Positions 1-8,217 are shown, numbered from the stretch's first letter. The stretch is 64,000 nt of DNA from Thalassospira lohafexi (GCF_002844275.1 NZ_NXGX01000002.1:558001-622000), one strand, 5' to 3'. A program made the numbers and translations. Notes: a model not told the origin generated them from the sequence alone.

Positions 1-164
1 ACGAAATCATGGATGCGATCCTGAACGATGGTACCGACCCGGCCAAAGCAGCCTCCACCTGGCTTAAAGCCAACCCGGACGCGGCATATGCATGGCTTGA
101 CGGTGTGACCACCTTTGACGGTGGCGATGCCAAGGCTGCCCTTAAAAGCGATCTTGGCCTTTAA
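1..164 (+). CDS. Glycine betaine/choline ABC transporter substrate-binding protein (C-terminal end only)
   Basis: Only the last 53 codons are in the window, read from base 3 to the TAA at 162-164. The tail contains DPAKAASTWLKANPD and ends DLGL, which resembles the C-terminus of OpuAC/ProX-type periplasmic binding proteins, where a helix with a WL..NPD-like motif closes lobe 2. The assignment rests mainly on the two downstream genes, a ProW-type permease and a ProV-type ATPase on the same strand. The protein would bind a quaternary amine such as choline or glycine betaine in the periplasm and pass it to the permease. The substrate cannot be told from this fragment. Confidence 0.75.
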   Translation, partial: EIMDAILNDGTDPAKAASTWLKANPDAAYAWLDGVTTFDGGDAKAALKSDLGL

Positions 165-175
165 GCTTCACATCT

Positions 176-251
176 AACCGGCAACGTCCGGTTTTATGAT
201 CCTGCCGATACGCCCCGCACCCGATAATTCGGACCTTTGCGTGGGCGTATC
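176..251 (+). other. Two intercistronic stem-loops after the binding-protein gene
   Basis: AACCGG (176-181) pairs with CCGGTT (188-193), followed by a short T-rich stretch. GATACGCCC (207-215) pairs perfectly with GGGCGTATC (243-251). They separate the binding-protein stop from the permease start at 292. Such hairpins usually protect the binding-protein message or partly end transcription, so that it is made in excess over the membrane parts. Structure is seen; role is inferred. Confidence 0.5.
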
Positions 252-291
252 GTGCATTTAACTGATTTTAAAAACAAACGGAAATATTCCC

Positions 292-1140
292 ATGGAATGG
301 CTCACGGAAACAAAGATTCCGCTGGGACAGTGGATTTCGTCTTTGATGGATGCGCTTAACGAACATGCCGATTTCGTTTTCTATACCATCTCGGATGTTC
401 TTGAATTCATTATTGAAAACACCATCGATTTTCTGCTGTGGCTCCCACCGCTTTTGATTATTGCCGGATTTGGCGCACTTGCTGCTGTGTTGCATAGGTC
501 CTGGAAACTGACCGCCTTTACCATTCTTTCCCTGCTGTTGATCGTCAATCTTGGCTATTGGGAAGAAACCATGGAAACGCTGGCGCTTGTGATCTATGCG
601 TCGCTGTTTTGCATGGTTATCGGGGTGCCGCTTGGTGTGGCGTCCGCCCACCGCCCGTGGCTGTATCAAGCCATGCGTCCGGTTCTTGATCTGATGCAGA
701 CGATCCCGACCTTTGTCTATCTGATCCCGACCCTGATCCTGTTTGGCCTAGGGGTTGTACCGGGTCTGATTTCGACCGTCATCTTTGCCATTGCCGCCCC
801 GATCCGCCTGACACATCTTGGCATTTCCAGTACGCCAAAGGCACTGCTTGAAGCGGGCGAAAGCTTTGGCTGCACGCCGCGCCAGTTGCTGTTTAAGGTC
901 GAACTGCCGTCCGCCATGCCATCGATCATGGCCGGTCTGACCCAGTGCATCATGTTGTCACTTTCGATGGTGGTGATTGCTGCCCTTGTCGGGGCAGATG
1001 GCCTTGGCAAACCGGTTGTGCGCGCCCTTAATACCGTGAACATTGCCCAAGGGTTCGAGGCCGGTCTTGCGATTGTGATCCTTGCCATTGTGCTGGACCG
1101 CATCTGCCGTCGTGATAACAACGAAACATCGGGGCAGTGA
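292..1140 (+). CDS. proW: Glycine betaine/choline ABC transporter permease (ProW/ChoW type)
   Basis: A 282-residue inner-membrane permease of the BPD_transp_1 family. After an amphipathic N-terminus there are hydrophobic segments at about 45-65, 70-95, 100-120, 135-180 and 210-270. The EAA-type coupling loop reads EAGESFGCTPRQLLFKVELPSAMPS (about 185-209; here quoted only to show the EA..G...G pattern) and contacts the ATPase. The closest pattern is ProW, OpuAB or ChoW. It lies between the binding-protein fragment and the ATPase and nearly abuts the latter, so the three form one operon for osmoprotectant or choline uptake. Confidence 0.9.
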   Translation: MEWLTETKIPLGQWISSLMDALNEHADFVFYTISDVLEFIIENTIDFLLWLPPLLIIAGFGALAAVLHRSWKLTAFTILSLLLIVNLGYWEETMETLALVIYASLFCMVIGVPLGVASAHRPWLYQAMRPVLDLMQTIPTFVYLIPTLILFGLGVVPGLISTVIFAIAAPIRLTHLGISSTPKALLEAGESFGCTPRQLLFKVELPSAMPSIMAGLTQCIMLSLSMVVIAALVGADGLGKPVVRALNTVNIAQGFEAGLAIVILAIVLDRICRRDNNETSGQ

Positions 1141-1142
1141 TC

Positions 1143-2339
1143 ATGAGCAATGCTGTTGAATTTGATAATATTGACGTGATCTTTGGCAACCGTCAGGCAG
1201 AATCACTAAAACTGCTTGATGAAGGCAAAACACGCGCAGAAATCGCCAAGGTGACAAACAACGTTCTTGGCGTTGCCGATGTCAGCTTCAATGTCCCACA
1301 GGGCGAGATTTGCGTTCTAATGGGTCTGTCAGGGTCTGGTAAATCGTCGCTTTTACGCTGTGTGAACGGGTTGAACAAAGTCTCACGCGGGTCGCTGCGG
1401 GTATATGATGGCGACTGGTCGGTCGACGTCACAAAGTGTGATGGCCCGACGTTGCGCAAATTGCGCCGTGAGTGTGTCGCCATGGTGTTTCAGCAATTTG
1501 GCCTTCTGCCGTGGCGGACCGTTGCCGAGAATGTCGGTTTCGGGCTTGAGCTCCGCGGCCTTGCCCCAAAGGAACGCCGCGACATCGTCGATGAAAAGCT
1601 GGCCCTTGTCGGCCTAGATCAGTGGGCGGATAAATATGCCCATGAACTGTCGGGCGGTATGCAGCAACGTGTTGGCCTTGCACGCGCGTTTGCCACCGAC
1701 GCGCCGATCCTTTTGATGGATGAGCCGTTTTCGGCACTTGATCCGCTGATCCGTAACCGCCTTCAGGACGAATTGCTTGATCTTCAGGAAAAGCTGAACA
1801 AGACCATTCTGTTTGTTAGCCATGACCTTGATGAAGCCATGAAACTTGGTAATTCCATCGCGATCATGGAAGGCGGCTATGTCGTTCAGCACGGCACGCC
1901 CGAAGACATCGCGCTTCGTCCGGCCAATGGATATGTTGCCGACTTTGTCGCCCATATGAATCCGGTCAATATCCTGCGCGGACGGGCAATCATGCATCGC
2001 GTGACCAAGGATCAACGCGACGCAACCGGGGACGTCGCGATTGACGATGAAGATCTTCGCATCACGCTTGATGATGGGGTGGTTCAGGCCGCCAGCACGA
2101 CTGAAAGCGGACAGCTTAAGCTGATCACTTATGATGGCACCCTGCCCGTCGATCTTGATGCCACCGATAACTCGGTGATCTTTGTCGCACCTGATGACGT
2201 GTTGCTTAAGGTCCTGATTGAAATGCGGTCGATCACCCAGAACCCGGTCATCCTGACCCGCGAGGGCAAGATATCGGGCACCTTGGGCCGTCGGGAATTC
2301 TTTGACAGCCTGACGCAGACCGCATCTGCACCGGACTGA
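1143..2339 (+). CDS. proV: Glycine betaine/choline ABC transporter ATP-binding protein (ProV/ChoV type)
   Basis: About 398 residues. It has Walker A GLSGSGKSS, signature LSGGMQQRV, Walker B ILLMDEPFSALD and the H-loop FVSHDLDEA. After the nucleotide-binding domain (about 1-265) comes a long C-terminal extension to about 398, with a CBS-like second half as in ProV/OpuAA osmoregulatory ATPases. I prefer the ATG at 1143, because GGGG at 1131-1134 is well spaced for it and the protein then begins MSNAVEF. A GTG at 1137 overlapping the permease stop is the alternative. It energises the permease encoded just upstream. Confidence 0.9.
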   Translation: MSNAVEFDNIDVIFGNRQAESLKLLDEGKTRAEIAKVTNNVLGVADVSFNVPQGEICVLMGLSGSGKSSLLRCVNGLNKVSRGSLRVYDGDWSVDVTKCDGPTLRKLRRECVAMVFQQFGLLPWRTVAENVGFGLELRGLAPKERRDIVDEKLALVGLDQWADKYAHELSGGMQQRVGLARAFATDAPILLMDEPFSALDPLIRNRLQDELLDLQEKLNKTILFVSHDLDEAMKLGNSIAIMEGGYVVQHGTPEDIALRPANGYVADFVAHMNPVNILRGRAIMHRVTKDQRDATGDVAIDDEDLRITLDDGVVQAASTTESGQLKLITYDGTLPVDLDATDNSVIFVAPDDVLLKVLIEMRSITQNPVILTREGKISGTLGRREFFDSLTQTASAPD

Positions 2340-2356
2340 CTTCAAATCATCACATT

Positions 2357-2390
2357 AAAAATGGCGGCTCAATCATGGGCCGCCATTTTT
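2357..2390. terminator. Bidirectional rho-independent terminator
   Basis: A perfect 12-bp stem, AAAAATGGCGGC (2357-2368) with GCCGCCATTTTT (2379-2390), and a 10-nt loop. The T-run follows the stem on the plus strand and the A-run gives the same on the minus strand. It sits between the convergent ATPase gene (plus) and moaD (minus) and can end both. Confidence 0.88.
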
Positions 2391-2412
2391 GTATGAGGAA
2401 TGCAAATACAAC

Positions 2413-2664
2413 CTATCCGCCCGTTACCGGCGGGAATAAGGCAACTTCGGATGCCTTGGTCACATCGGTTTGCGGTGTGGCATATTCCTGATCAACCGCA
2501 ACCCGGATAATCGCAGGCTCGGCCAGCGCATCGGCGAAATTCGCCCCGCGTCCAGGCAACCATTCCAAAAGATCGGCAACGGTTTTCACATCTTCTGGCA
2601 GTTCAACGGTTTCTTCGGCCATGCCGATACGGTCTTTGACCCACGAGAAATAGACCAGCTTCAT
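2413..2664 (-). CDS. moaD: Molybdopterin synthase sulfur carrier subunit MoaD
   Basis: An 83-residue ubiquitin-fold protein, the normal MoaD length, ending in the diagnostic Gly-Gly tail (FPPVTGG). MoeB adenylates that tail and it is then charged as a thiocarboxylate. MoaD donates sulfur to cyclic pyranopterin monophosphate in molybdopterin synthase, with MoaE. The N-terminus MKLVYFSWVKDRIG and the stretch VELPEDVKTVADLLEWL are family-like. No moaE or other molybdenum cofactor gene is in the window, so this copy is separated from its usual partner. Confidence 0.9.
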   Translation of the reverse strand: MKLVYFSWVKDRIGMAEETVELPEDVKTVADLLEWLPGRGANFADALAEPAIIRVAVDQEYATPQTDVTKASEVALFPPVTGG

Positions 2665-2820
2665 TTCATTTTCCGTACTTCAAATTCATCTGTTGCCGCA
2701 TCGTTGCGCATTCAAAGACGCCGCACAAGCCCCCATCGCACGCGATAACCACTGGTGCGCTCATGACCGCGTGCGGGCTTCTGCCTTGCAGCACCATCAT
2801 TTTTCGCATATATAATCAAA

Positions 2821-2852
2821 ATCACCTTACAAAAGTGATAGTGTCTTACAAA
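2821..2852. promoter_or_regulatory. Candidate operator ahead of TRAP system 1
   Basis: An inverted repeat ATCAC-N9-GTGAT lies at 2821-2839. CTTACAAA occurs twice in direct orientation (2826-2833 and 2845-2852), 19 bp apart. They sit 24-55 bp before the dctP start, whose AGGGAGG ribosome site is at 2863-2869. The likely ligand is the GntR/FCD protein encoded at 6264-6950, but nothing in the sequence proves that. Confidence 0.4.
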
Positions 2853-2875
2853 CAACACATCTAGGGAGGCATAAG

Positions 2876-3877
2876 ATGACACGCACCTTCACCCGCCGGT
2901 CAATACTGGCAACAGGCATTGCTGCAATCGGAACCGTCGCATTGCTTGGTTTTGGCAATGTTGCGAGCGCTGCTGAAAAAACAAAACTTCGTTTTTCGGC
3001 CGTTTTCTCGGAACAAGACATCCGTGCCGACATGATGAAGAAATTCGCGGCCGATCTTGGCGACAACTATGAAACTGAGCTGTATTACGGCGGCAACCTG
3101 TTCAAGCAGACCACCGAAATCCTTGCGATCCAGCGCGGCAACCTCGAAATGGGGAACGTTTCCCCGCAAGACATCGCGACACAGGTTCCGGCTTTCTCGA
3201 TCCTGAGCTCGGCCTATTTGTTCCGCGATGCCGATCACATGCGGAAATTCTTTAAAAGTGACGCCGGTCAGGAAATGAAGTCACTGGCCGAAGACCAGCT
3301 GGGCATTCATATTCTCGGCCCAACCTATTTTGGTACCCGTCAGGTCGGCCTGCGCACGGATCAAAAGATCAATACGCCCGAAGACATGGCAGACATCAAA
3401 TTGCGCATGCCCGGCGGCGATGCATGGCAGTTCCTTGGCAAGGCGCTTGGTGCCAATCCAACCCCGATGGCATATGCCGAAGTCTATACCGGCCTTCAGA
3501 CCGGTGCGATTGATGGTCAGGACAATCCGCTGCCAAATGTCGAGAACATGAAGTTCTATGAAGTCATGAAGCAGATCGCATTGACCTCGCATCTTGTTGC
3601 GTATGACATGCTGGTTGTTTCGTCCAAGGTCTGGGACGATCTGAGAGCTGACGAACAAGAAGCATTCCAGAAGGCTGCTGATGACGCCATCAACTGGAGT
3701 CAGGAACAGCACCTTGCCCGCGAGCAGAAACTGGCCGACTTCTTTAAGGAGCAAGGCCTTGAAATCTACACACCTGATGTAGATGCCTTCCGCGCCCATG
3801 CCCAGAAGATGTATCTTGAATCGGACCTGTCGAAAGATTGGCCGAAAGGCATGCTTGAACGCATCAATGCGCTTTAA
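2876..3877 (+). CDS. TRAP transporter substrate-binding protein DctP (system 1)
   Basis: 333 residues with a signal region carrying a twin-arginine-like TRRSILA motif and an AxA-type cleavage site near residue 33. The DctP fold is clear: YGGNLFKQTTEILAIQRGNL, then KLRMPGG with the carboxylate-binding Arg at about 177, then LGANPTPMAYAEVYTGLQTG and IDGQDNP. It would deliver a small organic acid to the DctQM permease encoded next. The operon also holds a dehydroquinase-like gene, so a quinate-, shikimate- or dehydroquinate-like acid is a reasonable guess. A GC-rich hairpin follows the gene. Confidence 0.93.
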   Translation: MTRTFTRRSILATGIAAIGTVALLGFGNVASAAEKTKLRFSAVFSEQDIRADMMKKFAADLGDNYETELYYGGNLFKQTTEILAIQRGNLEMGNVSPQDIATQVPAFSILSSAYLFRDADHMRKFFKSDAGQEMKSLAEDQLGIHILGPTYFGTRQVGLRTDQKINTPEDMADIKLRMPGGDAWQFLGKALGANPTPMAYAEVYTGLQTGAIDGQDNPLPNVENMKFYEVMKQIALTSHLVAYDMLVVSSKVWDDLRADEQEAFQKAADDAINWSQEQHLAREQKLADFFKEQGLEIYTPDVDAFRAHAQKMYLESDLSKDWPKGMLERINAL

Positions 3878-3906
3878 GCACCGTCTTCCGACGTAAAGAT
3901 AACACC

Positions 3907-3930
3907 GCGCGCAGGGGCAACCCTGCGCGC
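3907..3930 (+). other. Intercistronic stem-loop after dctP (system 1)
   Basis: A perfect 10-bp stem GCGCGCAGGG (3907-3916) / CCCTGCGCGC (3921-3930) closed by the tetraloop GCAA, a GNRA-type loop. No T-run follows, so it looks like an mRNA-stabilising or processing hairpin between dctP and dctQ rather than a full terminator. Confidence 0.7.
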
Positions 3931-3949
3931 GCAGACTGGGTCACAATAC

Positions 3950-4501
3950 ATGACGAACAAGATCAGACAGATCGGCCAATGGCTACATCGCCGGGCCGAG
4001 AACATCGCAGCCCTGATGCTTGCGGTAATGTTCGGTGCCTTTATCGTTCAGGTGGCATGTCGCTATTTGCTGAACTTCCCGATTGGCGGCGCATCGGAAC
4101 TCACAATCATCATGTGGCTGTGGATCGTCCTATGGGGGGCTGCATTTGTTTTGCGTGAAGACGATGAAATCCGTTTTGACATCGTCTATAGCGCGGTACC
4201 GCGAAAAGTCCGCCGCGTCATGACCATTCTCGCGGCACTCGCACTGCTGTTCCTGTATGGGGTATCGCTCCCAGCGACTTGGGATTTCGTGACCTTCATG
4301 AAAATTCAGGACACGTCATATCTCGACATCCGGTTTGACTGGCTTTTTTCAATCTATGTGATTTTCGCCGTTGCGATCCTGATCCGTTACACGTGGATTC
4401 TTATTGCAGCACTCCGGGGCAAGGAAGCATTCCCCACCGGTACACTGCATGAAAACGCGCCTGATCCTCTGGATCACTCAGACACGGATACCCGCCCATG
4501 A
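3950..4501 (+). CDS. TRAP transporter small permease DctQ (system 1)
   Basis: 183 residues with four predicted membrane helices at about 17-38, 48-66, 88-112 and 130-152, the usual DctQ topology. The loop after helix 2 carries LREDDEIRFDIVYSAVP, matching the family motif R.D.HIRVD. It bridges the binding protein and the large DctM subunit in a sodium-driven importer. Its stop overlaps the dctM start by four bases (ATGA), showing translational coupling. Confidence 0.9.
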   Translation: MTNKIRQIGQWLHRRAENIAALMLAVMFGAFIVQVACRYLLNFPIGGASELTIIMWLWIVLWGAAFVLREDDEIRFDIVYSAVPRKVRRVMTILAALALLFLYGVSLPATWDFVTFMKIQDTSYLDIRFDWLFSIYVIFAVAILIRYTWILIAALRGKEAFPTGTLHENAPDPLDHSDTDTRP

Positions 4502-5799
4502 GCTTTGTTGATCCTTTCACACTTTGCATCATCTCGATTGTCTGCCTCAGCCTTCTTGGCTTGCCAATCGGGCACGCGATGATTGCGTCCTCGATCCTGT
4601 ATTTGCTGATATCCGGGCTGGATATGGGGACGGCTTCCGAACAGCTGCTGAACGGTATGTTTTCAAGCTATATCCTGCTGGCGGTTCCCCTGTTCATTCT
4701 GGCGGCCGAACTGATGAACTCCGGCACCATGACAATGCGTCTTCTGGGGTTCTGCAACGCTGTTGTTGGGCGTTTTCCCGGCGGCTTGGCCTTGGTCAAC
4801 GTCGTTCAAAGCATCATCTTTGCGGGCATGTCAGGATCGGCAATTGCCGATGCGGCGGGCACGGGCAAGATGATGCAACGTATGATGACCAAAGACGGCA
4901 AATATCCGCCCGCCTTCGCCGCGGCCCTTACTGCGGCCTCCGCCGTGATTGGCCCGATTATTCCACCATCCATTCCGATGGTGGTCTATGCGCTCGTATC
5001 CGACGCATCAATTGGGTATCTGTTTTTGGCGGGCGTCGTTCCGGGCATTATTATGGGCCTGTTTCAGGCCGGATATATCGTGTTTTCGGCCCGTCGGCGC
5101 AATTTCCCGGTTGAAGCCCCGGTACCTCTGCGTGAACTGCCCAAAGTTACCCTGAATGCGTTTCCGGCACTTTTGATGCCTGTTGTCCTGTTGGGCGGTA
5201 TTTACGGAGGTGTAACCACCCCGACCGAGGCTGCGGCCATCGCGGCCCTTTATGCCTTGCTTGTATCGGCGTTCCTGTATCGCAGCGTCAGTTTCCGCGA
5301 CCTGTATCATTCCCTGTTATCAAGTGCGCGAACAACAACATCGATTGGCATGCTGATCGCAGGCGCAATGGTCTTTAACTATGTTGTGACTGTTGAAAAC
5401 ATCCCATCAATCCTTAGCGTCTGGCTGGGTGGATTTGATCTTTCGCCGGTGACGTTCCTGTTAATGGTCAATGTCATCTTGCTTGTGCTTGGCTGCCTGC
5501 TGGAAGGCACCACCATTCTTTTGGTGATCGTGCCTGTCTTTATTCCAACGGCAAACATGCTGGGCATTGATCTGGTGCATTTTGGCGTGGTCTGCGTGAT
5601 CAACATCATGATCGGCCTGATCACACCGCCATACGGATTATTGCTGTTCGTCATGACGGCAATTTCAAAGCGCCCATTGCGTGAAATTGCCCGTGAAATT
5701 TTCCCATTCTTAACGGCCATGCTCGTTGCATTGCTGTTGTTTACACTGGTGCCCGACATCGCGCTCTGGCTGCCCAGAGTCTTCGGTTACAAAGGTTAA
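4498..5799 (+). CDS. TRAP transporter large permease DctM (system 1)
   Basis: 433 residues, normal DctM length, with about 11-12 hydrophobic segments. Family hallmarks are visible: VPLFILAAELMNSG, FAGMSGSAIADAAGTG, SAVIGPIIPPSIPMVVYA, VTTPTEAAAIAALYA and the late GLITPPYGLLLFV. This is the elevator-type transport subunit that moves substrate with sodium. It follows dctQ with a 4-bp overlap and precedes the dehydroquinase-like gene by 9 bases. Confidence 0.93.
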   Translation: MSFVDPFTLCIISIVCLSLLGLPIGHAMIASSILYLLISGLDMGTASEQLLNGMFSSYILLAVPLFILAAELMNSGTMTMRLLGFCNAVVGRFPGGLALVNVVQSIIFAGMSGSAIADAAGTGKMMQRMMTKDGKYPPAFAAALTAASAVIGPIIPPSIPMVVYALVSDASIGYLFLAGVVPGIIMGLFQAGYIVFSARRRNFPVEAPVPLRELPKVTLNAFPALLMPVVLLGGIYGGVTTPTEAAAIAALYALLVSAFLYRSVSFRDLYHSLLSSARTTTSIGMLIAGAMVFNYVVTVENIPSILSVWLGGFDLSPVTFLLMVNVILLVLGCLLEGTTILLVIVPVFIPTANMLGIDLVHFGVVCVINIMIGLITPPYGLLLFVMTAISKRPLREIAREIFPFLTAMLVALLLFTLVPDIALWLPRVFGYKG

Positions 5800-5808
5800 G
5801 AGGATCCC

Positions 5809-6267
5809 ATGTCAAAACCCATTTACGTCCTGAACGGCCCCAACCTGAACCGTCTTGGCCGTCGTGAACCGGAAATCTATGGTCACACAACGCTTGCTGA
5901 TGTTGAAAAAATGTGTCGCGCAGCGGCTGGTGATACGCCACTTGAGTTTCGCCAAAGCAATTCTGAAACCCAGTTGATCGACTGGCTTCATGAAGCCAGC
6001 GACGAGGCAGCCGGACTTGTCATTAACCCGGCGGCCTATACATTCACATCCATGGCGATCATGGATGCCCTGAAAATGTTCCCTGCTCCGGCGATTGAGC
6101 TGCACATCACCAACATTCACCGGCGCGAACCGATGTATCACAAGTCATTGATGTCAGGGGTTGTGACGTCTGTCATTGCCGGGCTGGGCGCACGTGGGTA
6201 TCCCACCGCAGTTCAGGCCCTAAAGGAAATGATCACCGAAGCAGAAAAGGAAACGGTCCCCGCCTAA
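5809..6267 (+). CDS. Type II 3-dehydroquinate dehydratase family protein (AroQ-like, altered active site)
   Basis: 152 residues, normal length for the dodecameric type II dehydroquinase (AroQ). The N-terminal motif LNGPNLNRLGRREPEIYG keeps the catalytic Arg and Tyr24, and QSNSETQLIDWLHEA matches the second motif. Compared with the Mycobacterium tuberculosis enzyme as I recall it, the His of the THTS motif (His81) is Phe79 here (YTFTS), and the substrate-contacting Arg112 is Tyr110 (REPMYHKS). His99 (H101 there) and Asn73 are kept. The place at the end of a TRAP operon suggests a catabolic role on an imported compound rather than aromatic biosynthesis. It may dehydrate dehydroquinate or act on a related substrate. 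It overlaps the convergent gntR stop by 4 bases. Confidence 0.85.
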   Translation: MSKPIYVLNGPNLNRLGRREPEIYGHTTLADVEKMCRAAAGDTPLEFRQSNSETQLIDWLHEASDEAAGLVINPAAYTFTSMAIMDALKMFPAPAIELHITNIHRREPMYHKSLMSGVVTSVIAGLGARGYPTAVQALKEMITEAEKETVPA

Positions 6268-6950
6268 GCAGGGATTTTTCCGGTGCCGAGTACGTGGTTT
6301 AATCCGCTTTCGACATGGCTGGTCAAAAGCTTTATCGCGGCCTCGGCATCGCGCGCAATCACAAGATCACGCAGTTGTGCGTGCTCATCGGCCGCCGGTT
6401 TCCCCCGAAAATCAAGAACCAGCATGTGATAGCGCAGGAAACGGTCAAATGCGGTTGAATGGGCCGCCATCATCGCGGGGGATGCACAGGCCGAAATGGT
6501 TGCATGATGGAATTCCCAATCTTGCTGTACCCATTGTTCAACCTGACTGATGTCACCGTCTATCAGCTTGGTTTCAACAACCTTAAGCATGTAGTGCGAC
6601 GACACAACCCGGGCTTCCCACTGAAGATCCCCGGTGGCGATGGATTGGCGCAAAGCATGGGTTTCAAGTAACAACCGCAATGCGGCAATATCGCGAAGTC
6701 CAGCCTCGGACACACTGGTCACTTCAAAGCCTCGCTGGCCTTCGGCCACGACAAATTCTTCAGCGGCCAGTCGGCTAAGGATTTCACGCAATGTCGGCAC
6801 CGCCACACCGTAATCAGCTTTCAGCTTTTCCAGCTTCAACTTCTGACCCGGTTTTAATTTGCCACGGATAATATCCGCACGAATATTGCGAAAGGCAACC
6901 TCACCAACGGTTTCGTTCTCTGAGGCAATAAAAAATGACTTGTGTTTCAT
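6264..6950 (-). CDS. GntR family transcriptional regulator, FCD (FadR-like) subfamily
   Basis: 228 residues. The N-terminal winged helix (about 15-80) contains VAFRNIRADIIRGKLKPGQKL and VAVPTLREILSRLAAEEFV, the classic GntR operator-reading helix. The C-terminal helical FCD domain (about 90-220) has the family metal/acid-ligand pattern, with D-x(3)-H-like WEFHHATISA and a late HVESGLNHV. It is convergent with TRAP system 1 and most likely controls that operon, with the transported acid or its product as ligand. The start is ATG at 6950. Confidence 0.88.
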   Translation of the reverse strand: MKHKSFFIASENETVGEVAFRNIRADIIRGKLKPGQKLKLEKLKADYGVAVPTLREILSRLAAEEFVVAEGQRGFEVTSVSEAGLRDIAALRLLLETHALRQSIATGDLQWEARVVSSHYMLKVVETKLIDGDISQVEQWVQQDWEFHHATISACASPAMMAAHSTAFDRFLRYHMLVLDFRGKPAADEHAQLRDLVIARDAEAAIKLLTSHVESGLNHVLGTGKIPA

Positions 6951-7021
6951 GCGCGATACGGTCTCTAAACCAATTCAATTACATTATTTCAATACTTTAC
7001 AATATATTATCCAAAATATAA

Positions 7022-7080
7022 GGCAAAATTGAAAAAATATATATTTTGCCAATATTGTTCATTTGGTCTTTCGAAGACCA
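7022..7080. repeat. Two inverted repeats in the AT-rich gap between gntR and lysR
   Basis: GGCAAAAT (7022-7029) pairs with ATTTTGCC (7043-7050). TGGTCTT (7064-7070) pairs with AAGACCA (7074-7080) around a 3-nt loop. The second lies 30 bases beyond the lysR stop and could end lysR transcription. The first lies upstream of gntR and could be an operator. Otherwise the 159-base gap is strongly AT-rich and holds no gene. Confidence 0.4.
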
Positions 7081-7109
7081 CACTCATCCCACGCACCCTG
7101 TACCAGCCA

Positions 7110-8054
7110 TCAGGGATATACAAAGTATCCCTCAGGCGCGTTTTCCAACCGTGCCGTTAGATTGTCGATGAAGAACCGCTCCGCCCGGCTTTGCGACATG
7201 CGCGGATTGGTGACAAGGTAAATGTCAATTGCGGGCGGGGCGTCATAGGGCGGCAACCGCCAAAGCTGCCCCCGTTCCGTGGCATTCTGCACAACGTGGA
7301 TCGGAAGCGGCCCAATGCCAAGCCCGGCATTGATCAACCGCCGGACTTCTTCAAGGTGGGGACTGACCGCAACCACCTTACCCTTCATGCCTTCCTGTGC
7401 GCGCAAAACCGCCACAGGTGCCAGTGCGTCGGAAAGCTGATCGGTGGAGAAGGACACAAAGGCCTCGCTTTTTAAATCGGCGAGTTTGAGGTCCTTTCGG
7501 CCAAACAAGTGATGGGTCGGCCCACAGAAAAACCCGAAATGTTCGCGGTAAAGTCGGCGATATTCCAATCGGGGATGCTGTTCGCGAACCAGGCAGATGC
7601 CAAAGCTGGCCTGCTGGGACAGGACCTGATCAATCACATGGCCCGATGTCGCGACATTGATCTCATAGGTCACTTCCGGATGGGATCGGTTAAACTCGAA
7701 CAACGCATCATCAAGTGGCGGAAACACCACATGACTGGCCAACCAAAGATGCAAATGCCCGGTCAATTGATTGCCGCTGTCTGACATTACATCAGACAAT
7801 CGCCCAATAGCGCCGCATATTTCCCGGCACTCATGATAGAGTGCCAACCCCTGTTCGGTGACCTCAAACCGGCCGCGTTCGCGGTCAATCAACCGCGCAC
7901 CAATCTGGTCTTCAAGCCGCTTCAACGCGTTGCTCACACTGGGTTGGCGCAACAACAGCCGATTGGCCGCCCCGGTGATGGAGCGTTCTTCGACAATCAC
8001 GGTAAAGGTATGCAAAAGGTTCCAGTCAAACTGGCGGCGCAGCAGTTCATTCAT
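7110..8054 (-). CDS. LysR family transcriptional regulator of the divergent catabolic operon
   Basis: 314 residues from the ATG at 8054, which has a GGGGAG ribosome site 8-9 bases upstream. A longer in-frame start at 8090 lacks that support. The N-terminal winged helix (about 1-65) reads NLLHTFTVIVEERSITGAANRLLLRQPSVSNALKRLE in outline, followed by the periplasmic-binding-like effector domain (about 90-300). It is transcribed away from the ABC importer at 8218, and a perfect LysR-type palindrome lies between them at 8080-8100. It is therefore very likely the regulator of the 8218-18793 operon, probably as an activator. Confidence 0.9.
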   Translation of the reverse strand: MNELLRRQFDWNLLHTFTVIVEERSITGAANRLLLRQPSVSNALKRLEDQIGARLIDRERGRFEVTEQGLALYHECREICGAIGRLSDVMSDSGNQLTGHLHLWLASHVVFPPLDDALFEFNRSHPEVTYEINVATSGHVIDQVLSQQASFGICLVREQHPRLEYRRLYREHFGFFCGPTHHLFGRKDLKLADLKSEAFVSFSTDQLSDALAPVAVLRAQEGMKGKVVAVSPHLEEVRRLINAGLGIGPLPIHVVQNATERGQLWRLPPYDAPPAIDIYLVTNPRMSQSRAERFFIDNLTARLENAPEGYFVYP

Positions 8055-8079
8055 ACCCGTTTCTCCCCATTCCTTTGCA

Positions 8080-8100
8080 CCCATAGACATTGGCTATGGG
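8080..8100. promoter_or_regulatory. LysR-type operator, CCCATAG-N7-CTATGGG
   Basis: A perfect 7-bp inverted repeat with a 7-base spacer (arms 8080-8086 and 8094-8100). It includes the ATAG-N7-CTAT layout, which contains the T-N11-A core typical of LysR recognition sites. It is 26 bp upstream of the lysR start and 118 bp before the first ABC gene. Further CTAT half-sites follow at about 8105-8135, as expected for an activation site next to the promoter. Confidence 0.7.
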
Positions 8101-8217
8101 ATCTATTCTACTTATCTATTTGCGCTATATGCAAGTCTGGGGTGGAATAGCTTCACCATTTAATCACGGCCAAATAAATTCGCACGGCACAGCCGGAGCA
8201 CATAACGGGAGGCATAA

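Noticed and set aside
2413-2664. The lone moaD as a sign of a ThiS or other sulfur-carrier system
   Set aside because: Length, VELPEDVKTVADLLEWL pattern and the FPPVTGG end are ordinary MoaD; no thi or other sulfur-carrier partner is nearby.
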